Of a stretch of DNA of 64,000 nt, positions 13,590-25,762 are shown in pieces (position 1 is the first letter of the stretch; the number at the start of each line of letters is the position of its first letter). The position numbers were made by a program, and so were the translations under genes. Origin of the DNA: Mycteria americana (lineage: Eukaryota; Chordata; Aves; Ciconiiformes; Ciconiidae); assembly GCF_035582795.1 (NCBI RefSeq), contig NC_134368.1:32176501-32240500 (forward strand). Reading direction: 5' to 3'. Under the pieces are notes generated by a model, which searched no databases, was not told where the DNA came from, and worked only from the letters and a program-made list of their open reading frames with translations.

Positions 13590-14455
13590 GTCAACAATCA
13601 CGTTGACAGGTTGTCCAGCTGATGGAGTACACACAGGTTTTCCTAGAGATTTCGACAAGCCCTCACCAAAGTCTCTGAAAGGGAACTAGGAACAGAAAAA
13701 CTGACCTACCTAAGGCTGCCATGGGGTAAAAAAAGAAACTCCTCCCATGGGCCCATGAGTAGGGAAAAGAGAGGAAACAAAAGGCAGAAACAAATCGTTA
13801 GTTTTCACAGTGAAAACAGTTACTTCAGGTCCTTCAGGGATGTGCATTGGAACCTAAATTGTCCAATATATGGACAAGCGAACTGGAGAAAAGGGAGCAA
13901 ATAATGAGGTAACAAAATGTATCGAGAATACAAAAATTTTCAGGTTGGTCAAATCTAGAGCTGACAGTGAGCGACAAATAGGTGGCTTTTTGATGAGCTG
14001 CTACATTCAGCTGAGAGATCCTCTCCAAAAGTATATGGTAAAACAAGAAGAAAAACGGAGGCAAATGTAGCAAGACTGATCATAGACATAAGGAGAGGCT
14101 AAACAGGTTAGGGTCTTTCAGTTTACAAATTAAATGATTAAGGGAGAAGATATGATAAAAGCCTATAAAATTACACAAACAGTTTGGAAATAGAAAATAG
14201 CTATTCACTATTTCTTACAACACAAGGACGAGGAGATGCCCAAAATATTATCAGATAGAAGGTTTAAAATGAACAAAAGAGAATACTTTTTCATCCAACA
14301 TATCAATTGAATTACGGAACTCACTGCCACAGGATGCTAAGGAGGACAAAAGTATAACTCATTTAAATATGAAATTAGATAGTTTCATAGAAGACAGGTC
14401 TACTGATGGCTACTAACCATAATGGACTGAACACAACCTCAGGCTTAGAAAGTCC
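13590..14455 (+). mobile_element. Decayed L3/CR1-like LINE, 3' part
   Basis: Several blocks in the right order match the ancient L3/CR1-type LINE 3' half. One near 13635-13665 corresponds to the LDFxKAFDKVPH region ('cctcaccaaagtctct'). One near 13920-13970 has 'caggttggtcaaatctagag' and 'ctgacagtgag'. One near 14230-14440 has 'gatagaaggtttaaaatgaa', 'gaactcactgccacaggatg' and 'gaagacaggtctactgatgg'. It is too degraded to carry an open RT frame. Family assignment (L3-like) is by motif memory; the edges are approximate. Confidence 0.7.
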
Positions 14456-16660
14456 CTAAGACATTGATTGCCAGGAGCCAGCTGAGTTTAGGAAAGACCA
14501 CTCTACATGGGTCCAGCTTTGATTCCTTCCATACTGATACTCCGCACCAGATTCAAGGCAGGATACTGAGAAGCAGAGGAAATCTCCATTTAAATATGTT
14601 TTAAATATGAGAACAGTTAATCCAATGAGATTATTTATATGCTTCAAGGGTAAGCAGCTGGAGGGGAGCACAGCAAAGCAAAGCAATGAAAAAATAGTAT
14701 ACACTAAGGAAACGGTGGCACACGTTGCTATGTGTACATTATTTAAAATGTACATTTATAATTTAAACCATCATAATCATCTGCAACATTCTAGCCTAGA
14801 AAACACAGCATCTGCAATTGTACAAAATGCACCCATGCAAATGTGTGCAATCACTATCGCCGCATACCCAATTTTTCCATCTCTTGGTTAATATTATTGA
14901 TAGACATTGGAAAATCTACATAAGAGAGAATGCACGCAGACCAGTAAGTGCTTCAGCTGGAGTCCATGCTCTACCAGAGCACCCACTCCAGAAGAAACTG
15001 AAACTGAGGTGATGTGGATTCTCTGGTGTCCAATAAGACATTAATTACGAACAAAACTTTTCCTGTGGTTAGGACATTCACAGCAGCTCCCACCAGCTTG
15101 GTCTGGCATCTAAGCAGGGAATAGCTCCCACACACCCATAGTGCAACTGCTACAAAATCAACCAGCCCCCAGGCAGAAGCTCTTTGGAAACCAAGTTTAA
15201 TTAGTTCCAGAATTAATTAATTATTTAATTAGTTCAACAGAACAGCTGAATTCTGAAATGTTTTTATGTTTGGCAGACACTGAAACTTCACTATCCTGTC
15301 GCATTATGTTTAAATCATTATGTGTGTGGGGGGGAATATATATTTGTTACTTTTATTCAGTATTGTTTCCAGACTATTGAAAAAACACACCAAAAAATTT
15401 TAAAAAATTTACTGTCTCTAGCTTGGATTGACTAAATAGTGAAATTGAATGAACCTTCTCATCAAAATGACAAATTTGTGGTTATTTTATACTTTATGAC
15501 CAATGTAAGCAATGCTTTTTTTTCATGAAGACTGCTTCTGTCTGTTCAAGACTGCAAAAATCATAAAGTACTGTGCTGGAATGAAAGATACTGTTTGCTC
15601 TTTTTATTCAGTTATCCTTTGGTGAAAACATTTTTAAAGGTGACAAATTTCAACAGTTTTGAGTCCCAAGAGGCAAAGTAGCAGAAAAATTGTATTTATA
15701 TGTTTAAATGCAGTGTGGATGTAAGTTTTGCCAGGCTTCTGTATCAATCATTCACATGGTCACAGTGTGTAGACTTCACACTATTGCCTCATGATTCAAT
15801 CATTGCTTTTTATACAATAAAATATTAGCCATTTATTTACAATTTTCATATAATATTTTGCTGTGTCACTTTTGCACAGCATATTTTCAACTTCAAAGAC
15901 CTATAATAATTTTCTCTAAAATTTCATGTAGATAACAACTAATTCAAGAAGTCCATGTAAATTAGTGTTTGGTAAAGATTTTAGCATAAATCCATCTACC
16001 TCACTTGCAGCATATACTGCTTATGGTAGAAGTAGAGGTGTCATTGCCCCATAGCAGTACAGCACCTGAATTTTCTGCTGCCAGTGTAATCAAAATAAGC
16101 CTATGCTTATTCCAGGATTTAGTGTATAAATAAGTGAGTGGAAAAGCAGAGAAACCTTTCAGGCTCTCATTCTCCAGTAGCTGAACGCGGAGCATTTGAG
16201 TGCACCAAACATTAAAAGTCTGCAACACAAAAAGGATTTTGCAGGTGTTATTCTGCACGATCAGCTTTAGACAACAAACCAGAGGGACATCAGTAACAAT
16301 ATTAAAGATCTGACTTTGAATAAGTTAACATACAACAACGAATGAGATTTGCGCACGCTAGAGAAAAAAGCTAGAAAACCTGACCCAGTTGTTCGAGCTA
16401 ATAAGGCCAACAAGTCTGCATTCATCTAGAATAACTTGAATACACTTGAAATAAAGACTAGAGAACTGAGGTGATTATTTAATGACCAAATTGCAATTTC
16501 AGGCTTCTTACAGAAAAGAAGGCCTTGTCTGTGAGTATTTTCTAATTTTAATTAATACAGCTATACTTGTTTCAATGGAAGCAAAGTAATTACAGCATAA
16601 TTAACAACTTCCACGTCAATGCTAGATGAAACTAGCTGTTCTGGGTTTCTTTTAGGACGT
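14456..16660. other. Gene-free AT-rich DNA
   Basis: No exon, RNA gene or identifiable mobile element is visible. There is a short TTAATTAATTA-rich patch near 15200-15235 and a short G run near 15330. Open frames stay under 100 codons. Confidence 0.45.
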
Positions 16661-16663
16661 CTC

Positions 16664-17092
16664 TTAGCAAAAAAAGGATTCAAAAGTCTTTGCCAAAAAA
16701 TTCAGAGCTGTGGCTGTAGCTCTTTGGTGTGTTTCTGAAGAGCAGGTCTCTCTGAAGTTCTGTATCTCACTGATTGCAGCAACTTTTCCAACAGCAGTAT
16801 AAATTACATTTGGAGAAAAGAATGTCTCCCTTAATAATGATTTTATAGATATATCTTCTTCCACACAGTAAATTCTGCAGGTAGAATAGACCTTCCGATG
16901 GACAGGACTCGTGATTTTCTGATTACACAGTCCCAGGCTATCAGCGCTTTCTTGACTGATTTGGGTTAGTGCCACCAGCAGTGTCCACTCATCGGTAGAG
17001 ATCAGCAATGCCAAACCAAGTGCAGGGTCCCAGTCTACACTTCCATGGGGCAAGGATCTTTCTATGTCTTCATCCAGTTCTTTACCAAGATG
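16664..17092 (-). other. Unidentified open frame, about 140 codons
   Basis: On the minus strand a frame is open from just after a TAA near 17093 to a TAG/TAA-type stop at 16664. It reads through HGSVDWDPALGLALL and later NVIYTAVGKVAAISEIQNF. There is no ATG at its head: the first usable start is a TTG at 17053. The composition is protein-like, with few low-complexity runs, but I recognise no family. I cannot place splice sites that would join it to anything. Open runs of this length also occur by chance elsewhere in the window, so it may be a relic or noise. Confidence 0.2.
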
Positions 17093-19179
17093 TTAATGGG
17101 AAGGAAAACAATGAATGTATTAAACGTCCGTCTACAGAAGGAGAGAAAGGGAGACTATGAAATATAATTATAGGAAAATGCTAACCATATGTGTAAGTAA
17201 CATTAGCTGGCTGAAAAGCATTGCTCAGACAGTCAAGATCCTTCACCACCATGAGAAGGCAATGGGGAACAGGTGATGCAAGTGTAATCCAGGTTATGAA
17301 CTGAGGCCTGGCAGAGACAAAAAGAGGTTGACCCACACTTTTCCCATCTTTGTGCAATATTCTGTAGTTCTAACTCAAAATTCAGACAAGAAAAAAGATG
17401 AAGCACCCTGTAGTTCTCTTTTGTTGAACTTACCCTAATATGTAATTTTTTTTTTCATTTACGGGGTGAAATGTAAGAATTGAATAAAAACCAAGAAAAA
17501 AACATAATGAATCCAAGCTTTCATCACCAAATGTTAAGGAGTTCCCAAGTCAAAAAAGCAGAAGTCTGCCCTGGACACCTACTCTCTTTTTCAAATGCCC
17601 TGCACCAAATCACGCTCATTTTATGCACCCAGAGAGCCCTAAAGATGTCAGGTGGGTAAGGCAAAGAGGGGGGTATTAGAGTTCTTTAAGTGCTGCAGTT
17701 TGGTATGCAAGATATGAGACTATGACCATTACACAAGTTGTGGCTCTGATTAGGAGCAGGCCAGACAAATGAGCTAGATTGGGTTGATCCTGCCTTGAGA
17801 AAGGCGAATGACCTGCTAGTCTCGTGAGTAGCTTCAGTTTCGAGTAGTTTCTGCCCTGTCCAGGACTCCAACTAAACTGGACAATGCAGAACTGCCATTT
17901 GCCTTCATTGCAACCAATCCTTCTGGCTCCATGAAGAGGAAGCTAGAAACTAGTTTAAGATCAGATCACATAATCTGGAAATGCTGGGTCATTACATTTT
18001 AGTTAATTACCCTTATACTGAACCCTGTACTTTATAATTGACTGAAGTTACTCTTTGACAATGCCAGCCACCTTTGAAAGCATTTGGAGATGTGTCCACC
18101 ATTCCCATACTAGCTTTTTCCCATAATGAATTAAATTCACTCTCAACATTTTTGTATTTTATTTCCTCTCTAAATGTATTTGACGTTAACCTTTTTGAAT
18201 AACTGACAGAGTAAGAACTTATGAAGAACTATATAGAATAAAATGTATTTTAAGCCACACAACTGTCAACTATGTGCTCGTCCCCTAAAGACAATACCTA
18301 TACAAATTATGTAGTTGTATAGATTCCCGACTCTTTATGAATTTTTTAAAAATGGATTAGATATCCAGCAGAAGTTTATAGTGTTTTAAGAGTGCTTTGC
18401 ATCACATTGATGTATTGATTTTAAATATAAATCCACATTAATCTGAAGTAATTGACTATCTACATTAATAATAATGTTCAATTTTCATGAGCGAAGAGAA
18501 TGGTTCTTGTGCCAAGACAAATGAAATTTATTACTAGAGACTACAGAGGTAGAGATGAAAATCATTATTAAAAAGTATGAAGAGGCTTTTGACAGAATAT
18601 CTGTTAAAGTTGCTCCGGGTAACTCTTCAAGAAAAACTGGGTCTATTCAGAAAATTTACAAGCAAATGAGAACATAAAGGGGCAGTTTGGTTGGCATCAC
18701 AACCTAATTTACTTCAAATATATTTATCAACATACTTCTTGACTTCTTGGTCAATGTAACTCTCTACTGTGCTTTCTTCCCTGTATTTTTATAAAACACA
18801 TCACCCAGAGTTACTCTTTTAAACACAGCTGTCAAAATCCTGAGCTAAGCTTTCAAAAGCTTCCAGCTGTCAGAAGATTGTTATTTGTATGCTTAGAAAG
18901 TTACAGGATTTTTTTAAAAACTTTTTTTCACTTTACTACTGTCTTTAGGGTTTTACCTCCACAAAGAAAACTGTATGACATTGAATGGGCTATATTAGAA
19001 TAACAAAGTGCTGAATCCACCATGCCAGGATTTTATGCTGTTAATTAAATATGGCTCCAATTCATCAATGCATTATTATGTGCTTTGCTGAACAGGAACC
19101 TACACTCTTATCATATAAGTTAACTTACTTAAGGCCCTAATTTTTAGCTCATATATGTGTAAAATTCAACACATGTAAA
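17093..19179. other. Gene-free AT-rich DNA
   Basis: No supportable gene or element. Open frames are short and the base composition is uniformly AT-rich. Confidence 0.45.
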
Positions 19180-19688
19180 TTCTTCATAGATGAATTGGAT
19201 ATTTACTACTTATGTGTTATGTTTCAAAATATGCTTCCCAATTTAATCCATAAAACAGCATCTGGTTACTATTCTATGAAGAACGAGTATGCGTTTTCTG
19301 TTGAAAGGAAAGCTTTGGATGGGATGTTGGCATGGTGTGGCATCATTTATCCAAATGACGGTCATGATTATATTTTGAGGATGATAAACCATAGTGCTCA
19401 GTATAAACTTGACAAATTCGAGCTTCAGTTAAATAAAATCTCAAATAAATTCTTTAATCTCATTTATTCCAAGAAAAGAGAGCAGTACTACTTTTTAACA
19501 CCGAGTAATTACATCATACCATTAGAGAAACCAATCATATTGGGGTTTTCGTGTTCTTTACCAGAACTGATGAGATCTTGAGTCATCCTCTGTTTGAGCA
19601 TCCATATATCCTGAGGCTGGCAGAGGACTCTTTTAATGGGATCCCAAAAAGAATTCAGGAGAAAAGTAGTTCTACAAAAACACTTTAA
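19180..19688 (+). pseudogene. Unidentified frameshifted reading frame
   Basis: A frame opens just after a TAA at 19177 and runs about 133 codons to a TGA at 19579-19581. It has protein-like content, for example YYSMKNEYAFSVERK and CGIIYPNDGHDYILRMINHS. There is no ATG at its head. Around 19540-19560 the neighbouring frame becomes equally protein-like (TDEILSHPLFEHPYILRLAE) and stays open to a TAA at 19686-19688, as if a single frameshift split one coding sequence of about 170 codons. A weak acceptor-like TTCTTCATAG lies at 19181-19190. I do not recognise the family: a decayed gene, a processed copy or an old viral or transposon piece are all possible. Its reality as former coding sequence is an inference from length and composition. 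Confidence 0.35.
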
Positions 19689-22600
19689 CCAACTGATGTC
19701 TTCTCCAGCATATATTTCTATGCTTCTACTTTAAAACTGAGTGACTCGAGCCATACCTGACTGAATAGCACTTCTGCCTGAAACACTGTTATCTCTGCTG
19801 CTTCAAACAGTTTTCAGTACAATGCAAATAGTTTTATGCTTCACTACGCAGGGATCTAATTTTATTGGCATAGCTATAAAAACATGTGAGTAACTAGCCA
19901 TAACTAGGAGCCAGATCATCTATAAATGTCAGTGGGAAAAGAGACCTGAGAAAAGTAAATCACTAGTAACAAGAGGGAGAAAGCCAGGTGATGGTCATTC
20001 AGAATTACTTTTCTGAAGGCAGCTTTGGAAACCTCTCTATACAGCCAGCTCATTGTAGACTGTTTTTCATGATTTCTAGTTTATACTCTACAATCTCATC
20101 TGTGGTGTTAAAAAAGTGCTCTGGAGCCCTAAAGCAGTGAAGAATACTTACAGACAATAAACTAAGTGTTAACAGAGAAAACAATGCCGGGCTGAAACCT
20201 CAAACAGAAACAACAGCTAGAGGAAAGTAAAGCCTAATTTAAAGAAGATGGTAAATTATGTTTTTCAGCCTACAGGGATCCTTCACAGCTCTGAGAGATT
20301 ATTCTGAATGTTGAATTTTCCTTCCTTCTTTTTATTTCTTAACTTTGTCAGTCAAGGAGCAATGGGAAAGATACTTCCAGCGAACGCTGCTTTGTAAAGG
20401 TGTGCTTCTTGCTGGGAATTTGAGAGAGAGAGCAAATGTATATCCTCTGGAGGGCTTCTGCCACATGCAAACACAGTGAAGGCCCACCTAAACATGGTGA
20501 CTGTTCTGCTGTTCCAGTAATGACTACTCTGAAGCCCACCAAAATCAAAGGAACACTTGTTACTGACTTAATGGGTTTTGGATCAAGCTGGAGGTAATCG
20601 GTTACATGTATATACTAATGCACGTTAGTAGATCCAAAGGAGTATAGGGACCCATCATAAATATTGTTTCTAAAGCTGGTGAATTGATTTTTACCAGAAC
20701 AGTGTGACTGAGAAACAATAAAGATTAGAGAGATTTATCCTTTTAGGACCTGCTACTACATCTATTAAGGTTAATGTCCTGGGTACAGTAAGGAAAAGTG
20801 TATTTGCACATGGGAAAAGTTTGCAGGGAAAAGACAGGGCACAAAAAGGAACAGAAGTAATTAACATTTGTCAGAAAGGTCTAAGAGACTCCCCTGGTGA
20901 CTACTTCATGTTGTAAAGGGTTCCTTTGTAGACCACTGTGAGCCTGGGGTAGAGGGTGCACAGCTTTCACAAACATCTGTAATTCCCCTATGATCTGGAC
21001 AGTTACAGGTAAATCCGAGTTAAAGTTGCATTTAAATTTGTTTGTGGCACTAGTAAGAGCGAGTTTAATTTGTTCTGGTTTATGTCTATACGAGACACAT
21101 TCACGGGTGGGTTTAGCTGAGGTAGGGACAGCTGGCCAGGGTGTTGGATGCCAGAATGGGAAGTTGGTCCCAGACCATGGTTAGCGTGTCCTTGCTGGCT
21201 GGGTAAGCTACTGCCCAACTGTTGGCTTCCGGTTATGAACTGTTAGGATTTGGGTTTACAGTATTTCAGCTAAGGTGGATCTGAAATCTCATCACTCAAA
21301 ACATCCACTCAGCTTCTACAAAACTGTTTCTTTTTCCATTCAGCAATAATAATACCAGCAAGAAGAAATATTAAAGGAGAAGCTCGTAACGGCAGGTTTG
21401 AGTGGGATTAAATTTGAGTGACCTGGAGAGCTTCAAATTGCAAACCACCAGGATTTCCTATCATAGCCTTGATTGTGTGTGCTTCTTTTCCAGTGAAAGC
21501 ATGCTTACACATGCATAGCGGTGCCTACGTGCTGCCAGCTAAACTCTAGCTTTGTACATGAAATATGTGCTATTTTTTTTGCATGAGCCATCTAAAAAGA
21601 GCCTCTAAGTCCATAAGAGGTATATGTTGCAGAAGAAGAAAGAAAAAAGAAAGAACAGGTATAATATTGGAAGAAAAGCAAGAGGGAGAACAGAAACAGA
21701 GCAAGGAAACAGACGACCGAAGAACTTGTAAGTAAGCAAGAAGCTCTGGGTAGGCACTGCAGATGCTCTTTACCTACTGCAAGAATCATCCTTCAAAATC
21801 TTTAATATACTGACAACCAAGCAAAGAGACATAAAAATTAGCTTTATTCATATTGTAGAGGAAGGAGATTCTAAAACCTACCAAGCCTTATTTCCAGTCC
21901 ACCCAACTCAGCAAAGTAGTAGAGAAATAGAGAGGAAGAAAATGATTTTGTGAGTCAGCTCCAAAATGGGATGGTCATTTCTCCCCACTCAATTCTAAGA
22001 ATGGAGAAAAGACTATGAAGTGTAGGGTAGATATGAAAAAAAGAACATATTTATGGGCACTATCCAAAACACTACAGGTAGTCCTGACACCAGCTGCACC
22101 AAAACTGTCCTGCTACGTTCTAACAGAGGATGGGTGGATAAAGAATTAAAAGAATGAAGAGCAATAGTGAATTAGGAATTTTTCTGTTTCTTATTAAAAC
22201 ATTCAACATTAAAGTCACCATTGTACCTTTCCACGTATAGACTCAGAGTGGTTGTTTAATGTAGCATTTGAGAATGCATTAAAGGATATTGCAGAAGTAA
22301 TTTAATCTCTGTAATACTTTTTGAAATATGATTTGATTTAAGAGGAGGTATGAAGTAAACAGTTACATCACACCACAGGATCTTCTGAGCACTATCTGCA
22401 TACACAACAGCTCAGAAATAAATCTAGAGGAATCTTTTACCAAAGTCTATATAGCAGTCTTCTTTTTTTGGACACCTGTATCTAACAGGTAGAAATGTTT
22501 AAATTATTATATATGTCATCAAAAACTTTTGCTCCTTTTCCAAAAGATTTCTAAATATAAAAACTGTAATTTATTTGTGCCTGGGCTTTAAGAGTACATG

Positions 22601-24634
22601 GTTCAGGACATAATATACAGGCTTTTATCATTGTGTTTGCCATGAGCCTCACACGTACTCAGCATGCACAACAGATGCTAAAGTCAGTATGCAGGCAATG
22701 CTCTTTCCATATGGTGAAATCTAAGTAGGCATGGACACAAGAAGGTAGGAGGTAGGGGAGCTGCTGTACCTTCGTTAGTACTGCTCAGATAGCAGCTACA
22801 CAGCCGTAAAGCCCCACCTAAAGCCCGGCCATGGCTTTCAATGTAAAGCTCAGTTAATGCACAAATTTCTACTAGCCATGTACTACTGAGCAGGGTGGCA
22901 CAATATTAACATGCAAGAAAAGACAAAAAGTTTAAGAGTATGAAGATATCAAATTATATTCAAACCTCAAAACACTCTTGTGAAAACTGAGGCAGAATGA
23001 CTTACAGTTTGATCAAACTATGAAAAATAAAAATCTAAGTCAAGAAAGACCAGAGCTCCACACCACTATCGTCCCAGCTCCATCACTTCCAAGATGCCAG
23101 TGACGCTTCACTCACCACCTGGGCAGCTTCTCCAGTATCAGCTGACTCGTTCACAAGGGAAAAACTGACGGAAAATTCTTCCAGAGCTGAAGGTATTTTT
23201 CTGAGGGTATTTTTGTCTGTACATTTGTTGCTTCAAAACTGCACAACCATATTCAAGCATCTGAGATGCAACATGAGCTGCGGACTGGCTGAGTCAGAAC
23301 CAGCGTCCTAATGAGGACTCTGGCAGCGAGTATGAACACTGAAACCTCCAACCATGACACTATTAACACTGGTGGTGACAAACTGAAGTCTGAGGCACGA
23401 GGAGCCTCAGCAAGGCCTTGACATTTCTGCCAAAGGCTGGCAGAAAAAGAGGAGGGACCATGGACTGCGAGCCACTTTGTACATCACTCCCATATTCAAG
23501 GCATGGCCAGGTCGTCAAGGTCGTGGGCCCTGCGGGCAGGCATCCGGGCATCCCTGAGCCTCAGCTACCCAGGGCAAGGTCTCCATACCAAGGCACTTTC
23601 CTGACATGCAGTGGTCTCGGTTTGGAAGTGAGCATTGTGCTCTTTTCCTAAAATAAGCCTTTAAAGGTAAGAGATGAAATTTGTCCTTAAGCCCTGTACT
23701 AATAAAATATATCCAAAACCTGAAGCTTAGAGTAACTTTACTCTCCCAAAGCAGGGATGAAAATGAATCTATAGATTCAAGAATCACAACTGTGTTTCCA
23801 AAGACATGGGACCTAAAGGAAGCAGAATAAATCAAAATCTTCAAGTTTCTTTTCAATCCCTTTCCCATTCATCTAGCCAATATGCTTACTATCTATAGCA
23901 GAGGATGATTCTCCCTAATTTTACATCATCATTTGACTTGATTCCATTTTGCTTCACATCAGCAAAGCACCATGTAGACCTATGGCACTAAATTATTCTA
24001 ATAATATTGTCAAAAAACTTTTTTTTTTTTAATCCTCAGATTTTTTACCTCACTTTCTAAATCTTCACCTTAGCACTCAGTTTTATTGTAAGGTTAGATT
24101 CCTTTCTAAGTTACATTGAGACTGTAAGAATGAAAACCCAGTAAGGTATTTAGATGTAATAAGCTTGAACATAAGAATTAGAAGAGCATATCCAACTTCT
24201 ATAAGCAGCCATGAATGAGTCCAAAGGGAAAACTCTAACACAGGCTACTGCAGCTACCGAAATGAGAAGAGCGCTTGCCCCCAGGAACTTTACCCGCACA
24301 CCTGCAGAGTGGCAGGAACAACCAGAATTTCTGCAAATACTCATGCCTGATGTATCAGGCCCCTCACATATGTACACATACCGAGGATGTGTTTCCTCTG
24401 GTCCCCAGGCTGCACCTGCCCTCTGAGGACTCCTGTTGCATGGAGGTGAGTTCACTCTCTGTTTATAAGGAGTGGCATAAGGTAATTTTCCCCTTAACTC
24501 CATAATAAATAGCCATAAGGCTATTAGCGTAGGAACAGTAGTAACAGCCACAAGGCTATGTAATTGCTTTTATAAGGAATTAGTGTTTTCTACTAACTCT
24601 GTTATCCACTGATCAAAAGAATCGCACCAATTGA
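19689..24634. other. Gene-free AT-rich DNA
   Basis: About 5 kb with no recognisable exon, RNA gene or classified repeat. The longest open frame is a minus-strand run of 133 codons at 24150-24551. It overlaps plus-strand runs and has no motif, so I treat it as chance. In humans the gene upstream of EXOC1L is NMU on the opposite strand. I looked for its C-terminal peptide signature (FRPRN) among the minus-strand open frames and did not find it. Confidence 0.4.
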
Positions 24635-25088
24635 ATCATAGAATCATAGAATGCTTCGGGTTGGAAGGGACCTTTACAGGTCATCTAGTCCAACCCCCCT
24701 GCAATGAGCAGGGACATCTTCAACTAGATGAGGTTGCTCAGAGCCCCGTCCAACCTGACCTTGAATGTTTCCAGGGATGGGGCCTCCAGCACCTCTCTGG
24801 GCAACCTGTTCCAGTGCCTCACCACCCTCAGTGTAAAGCATTTCTTTCTTAAATCCAGTGTAAATCTGCCCTCCCTTAGTTTAAAACCATTGCTCCTTGT
24901 CCTGTCACAACAGGCCTTGCTAAAAAGTCTGTCCCCGTCTTTCCTATAGTCCCCCTTTAAGTACTGGAAGGCTGCTATAAGGTCTCCCCGCAGCCTTCTC
25001 TTCTCCAGGCTGAACCACCCCAACTCTCTCAGCCTGTCCTCCTAGGAGAGGTGCTCCAGCCCTCGGATCAGTTTCGTGGCCCTCCACG
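24635..25088 (-). mobile_element. CR1 LINE, 3' fragment next to the EXOC1L CpG island
   Basis: In reverse orientation this is a CR1 3' end. It starts with the terminal repeats (tcatagaatcatagaatgc), followed by 'gggttggaagggacctttac' and 'gtccaacccccctgcaatga'. It continues through the 3' part of ORF2: the minus-strand open frame at 24724-25023 includes [20 protein letters not shown], a CR1 reverse-transcriptase C-terminal signature. It ends near 'cagtttcgtggccctcc'. That frame is intact for about 99 codons, so the copy is younger than the one near 5 kb. It stops about 60-100 bp short of the CpG-rich promoter. Confidence 0.93.
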
Positions 25089-25149
25089 AACTGACAACTC
25101 TTTTATTCGGCAAGCTGCCTTGAGTGCCACTGCCTTGCGTGTCTCCTGG

Positions 25150-25641
25150 CTCATCCTCTCCTCCTCCGGCAGGCAGGCAGCCCGGCCGGGCGCCCCGACG
25201 GCATCTCGCCCCGCCACGGCCGCCGGGACCTCACTCAGGCCCCGGGCGCTCCCGGCACCGGCGGGGCAGCAGGGCCAGCACCGGCCCTCGGCGACGGGAG
25301 CGTCCCGCCGGGGGAGGAGGCCCCGGGCCCCCGCCGGCAGAGAGAGGGACGGAGGGAGGGCGGGCACGCGTGGGGCGGGGAGATCCGCGGCCCGGCCTCT
25401 TCCCGCGCCGGCGGCCGGAGCCTTAACGGCGGCCGGCCCCGGCGGCGCAGGGGGGGGCTGGCCGGCGGGGAGCGGGACCCCGCCGGGGGCCGCCGCTAGC
25501 GATGCCTCCCCCGCGGCCGGGGGCCCCGCGCGGCCGGGCGGCAGCCTCCGCCGCGGTGCCCCGCCGGTGCCCGGCGCGGCGCGGCGGCTGCGGGGCGCGG
25601 GGGGCCGGTACCCGCCGGTGAGCGGCTCCGCGGGGGGGGCG
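25150..25641 (+). promoter_or_regulatory. EXOC1L: EXOC1L CpG-island promoter and 5' UTR
   Basis: Base composition jumps from AT-rich to very GC- and CpG-rich immediately after the CR1 copy and stays so to about 26110, covering EXOC1L exon 1 and the start of intron 1. There is a GC-box-like 'ggggcggggag' near 25373 and no obvious TATA box. The transcription start cannot be fixed from sequence alone. Long open frames on both strands here (up to 370 codons) are products of high GC and low stop density, not genes. Confidence 0.7.
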
Positions 25642-25762
25642 ATGTCCTCGCTGGTGAAGGAGGACCTGGCGAAGAGGCTGTTCGGGCCCCGGCGGCAGAG
25701 GCTGCACGAGTTCATCGAGGTGGAGGGCTCGGGCGCCGAGCGCTGCTACCTGTGCGCCGCAG
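25642..25762 (+). CDS. EXOC1L: EXOC1L coding exon 1 (exocyst complex component 1-like)
   Basis: EXOC1L is a small paralogue of the exocyst subunit Sec3/EXOC1, reduced to the N-terminal PH-like (Sec3 PIP2-binding) domain. This exon encodes residues 1-40 plus one base of codon 41. The protein starts [14 protein letters not shown] and ends in the block CYLCAA, parallel to CFLCAT at the same place in EXOC1. The donor is GCA G|GTACGG. The start is the ATG at 25642: it begins the conserved MSSLVKEDL sequence and no in-frame upstream ATG fits better. Spliced to exons 2 and 3 it gives 171 residues, the usual size for the family. Where EXOC1 has a KKKR cluster just before the Cys block, EXOC1L has GAER. 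The molecular role of EXOC1L is not settled; membrane or phosphoinositide contact is inferred from homology. Confidence 0.93.

Noticed and set aside
24150-24551. 133-codon minus-strand open frame beside the CR1
   Set aside because: Overlaps similar plus-strand open runs and shows no motif or splice structure; length compatible with chance.
1-24634. Expected neighbour NMU (neuromedin U), minus strand, by human synteny
   Set aside because: I did not find the amidated FRPRN peptide signature in the minus-strand open frames. Its exons are small and could lie further left, so I do not claim presence or loss.
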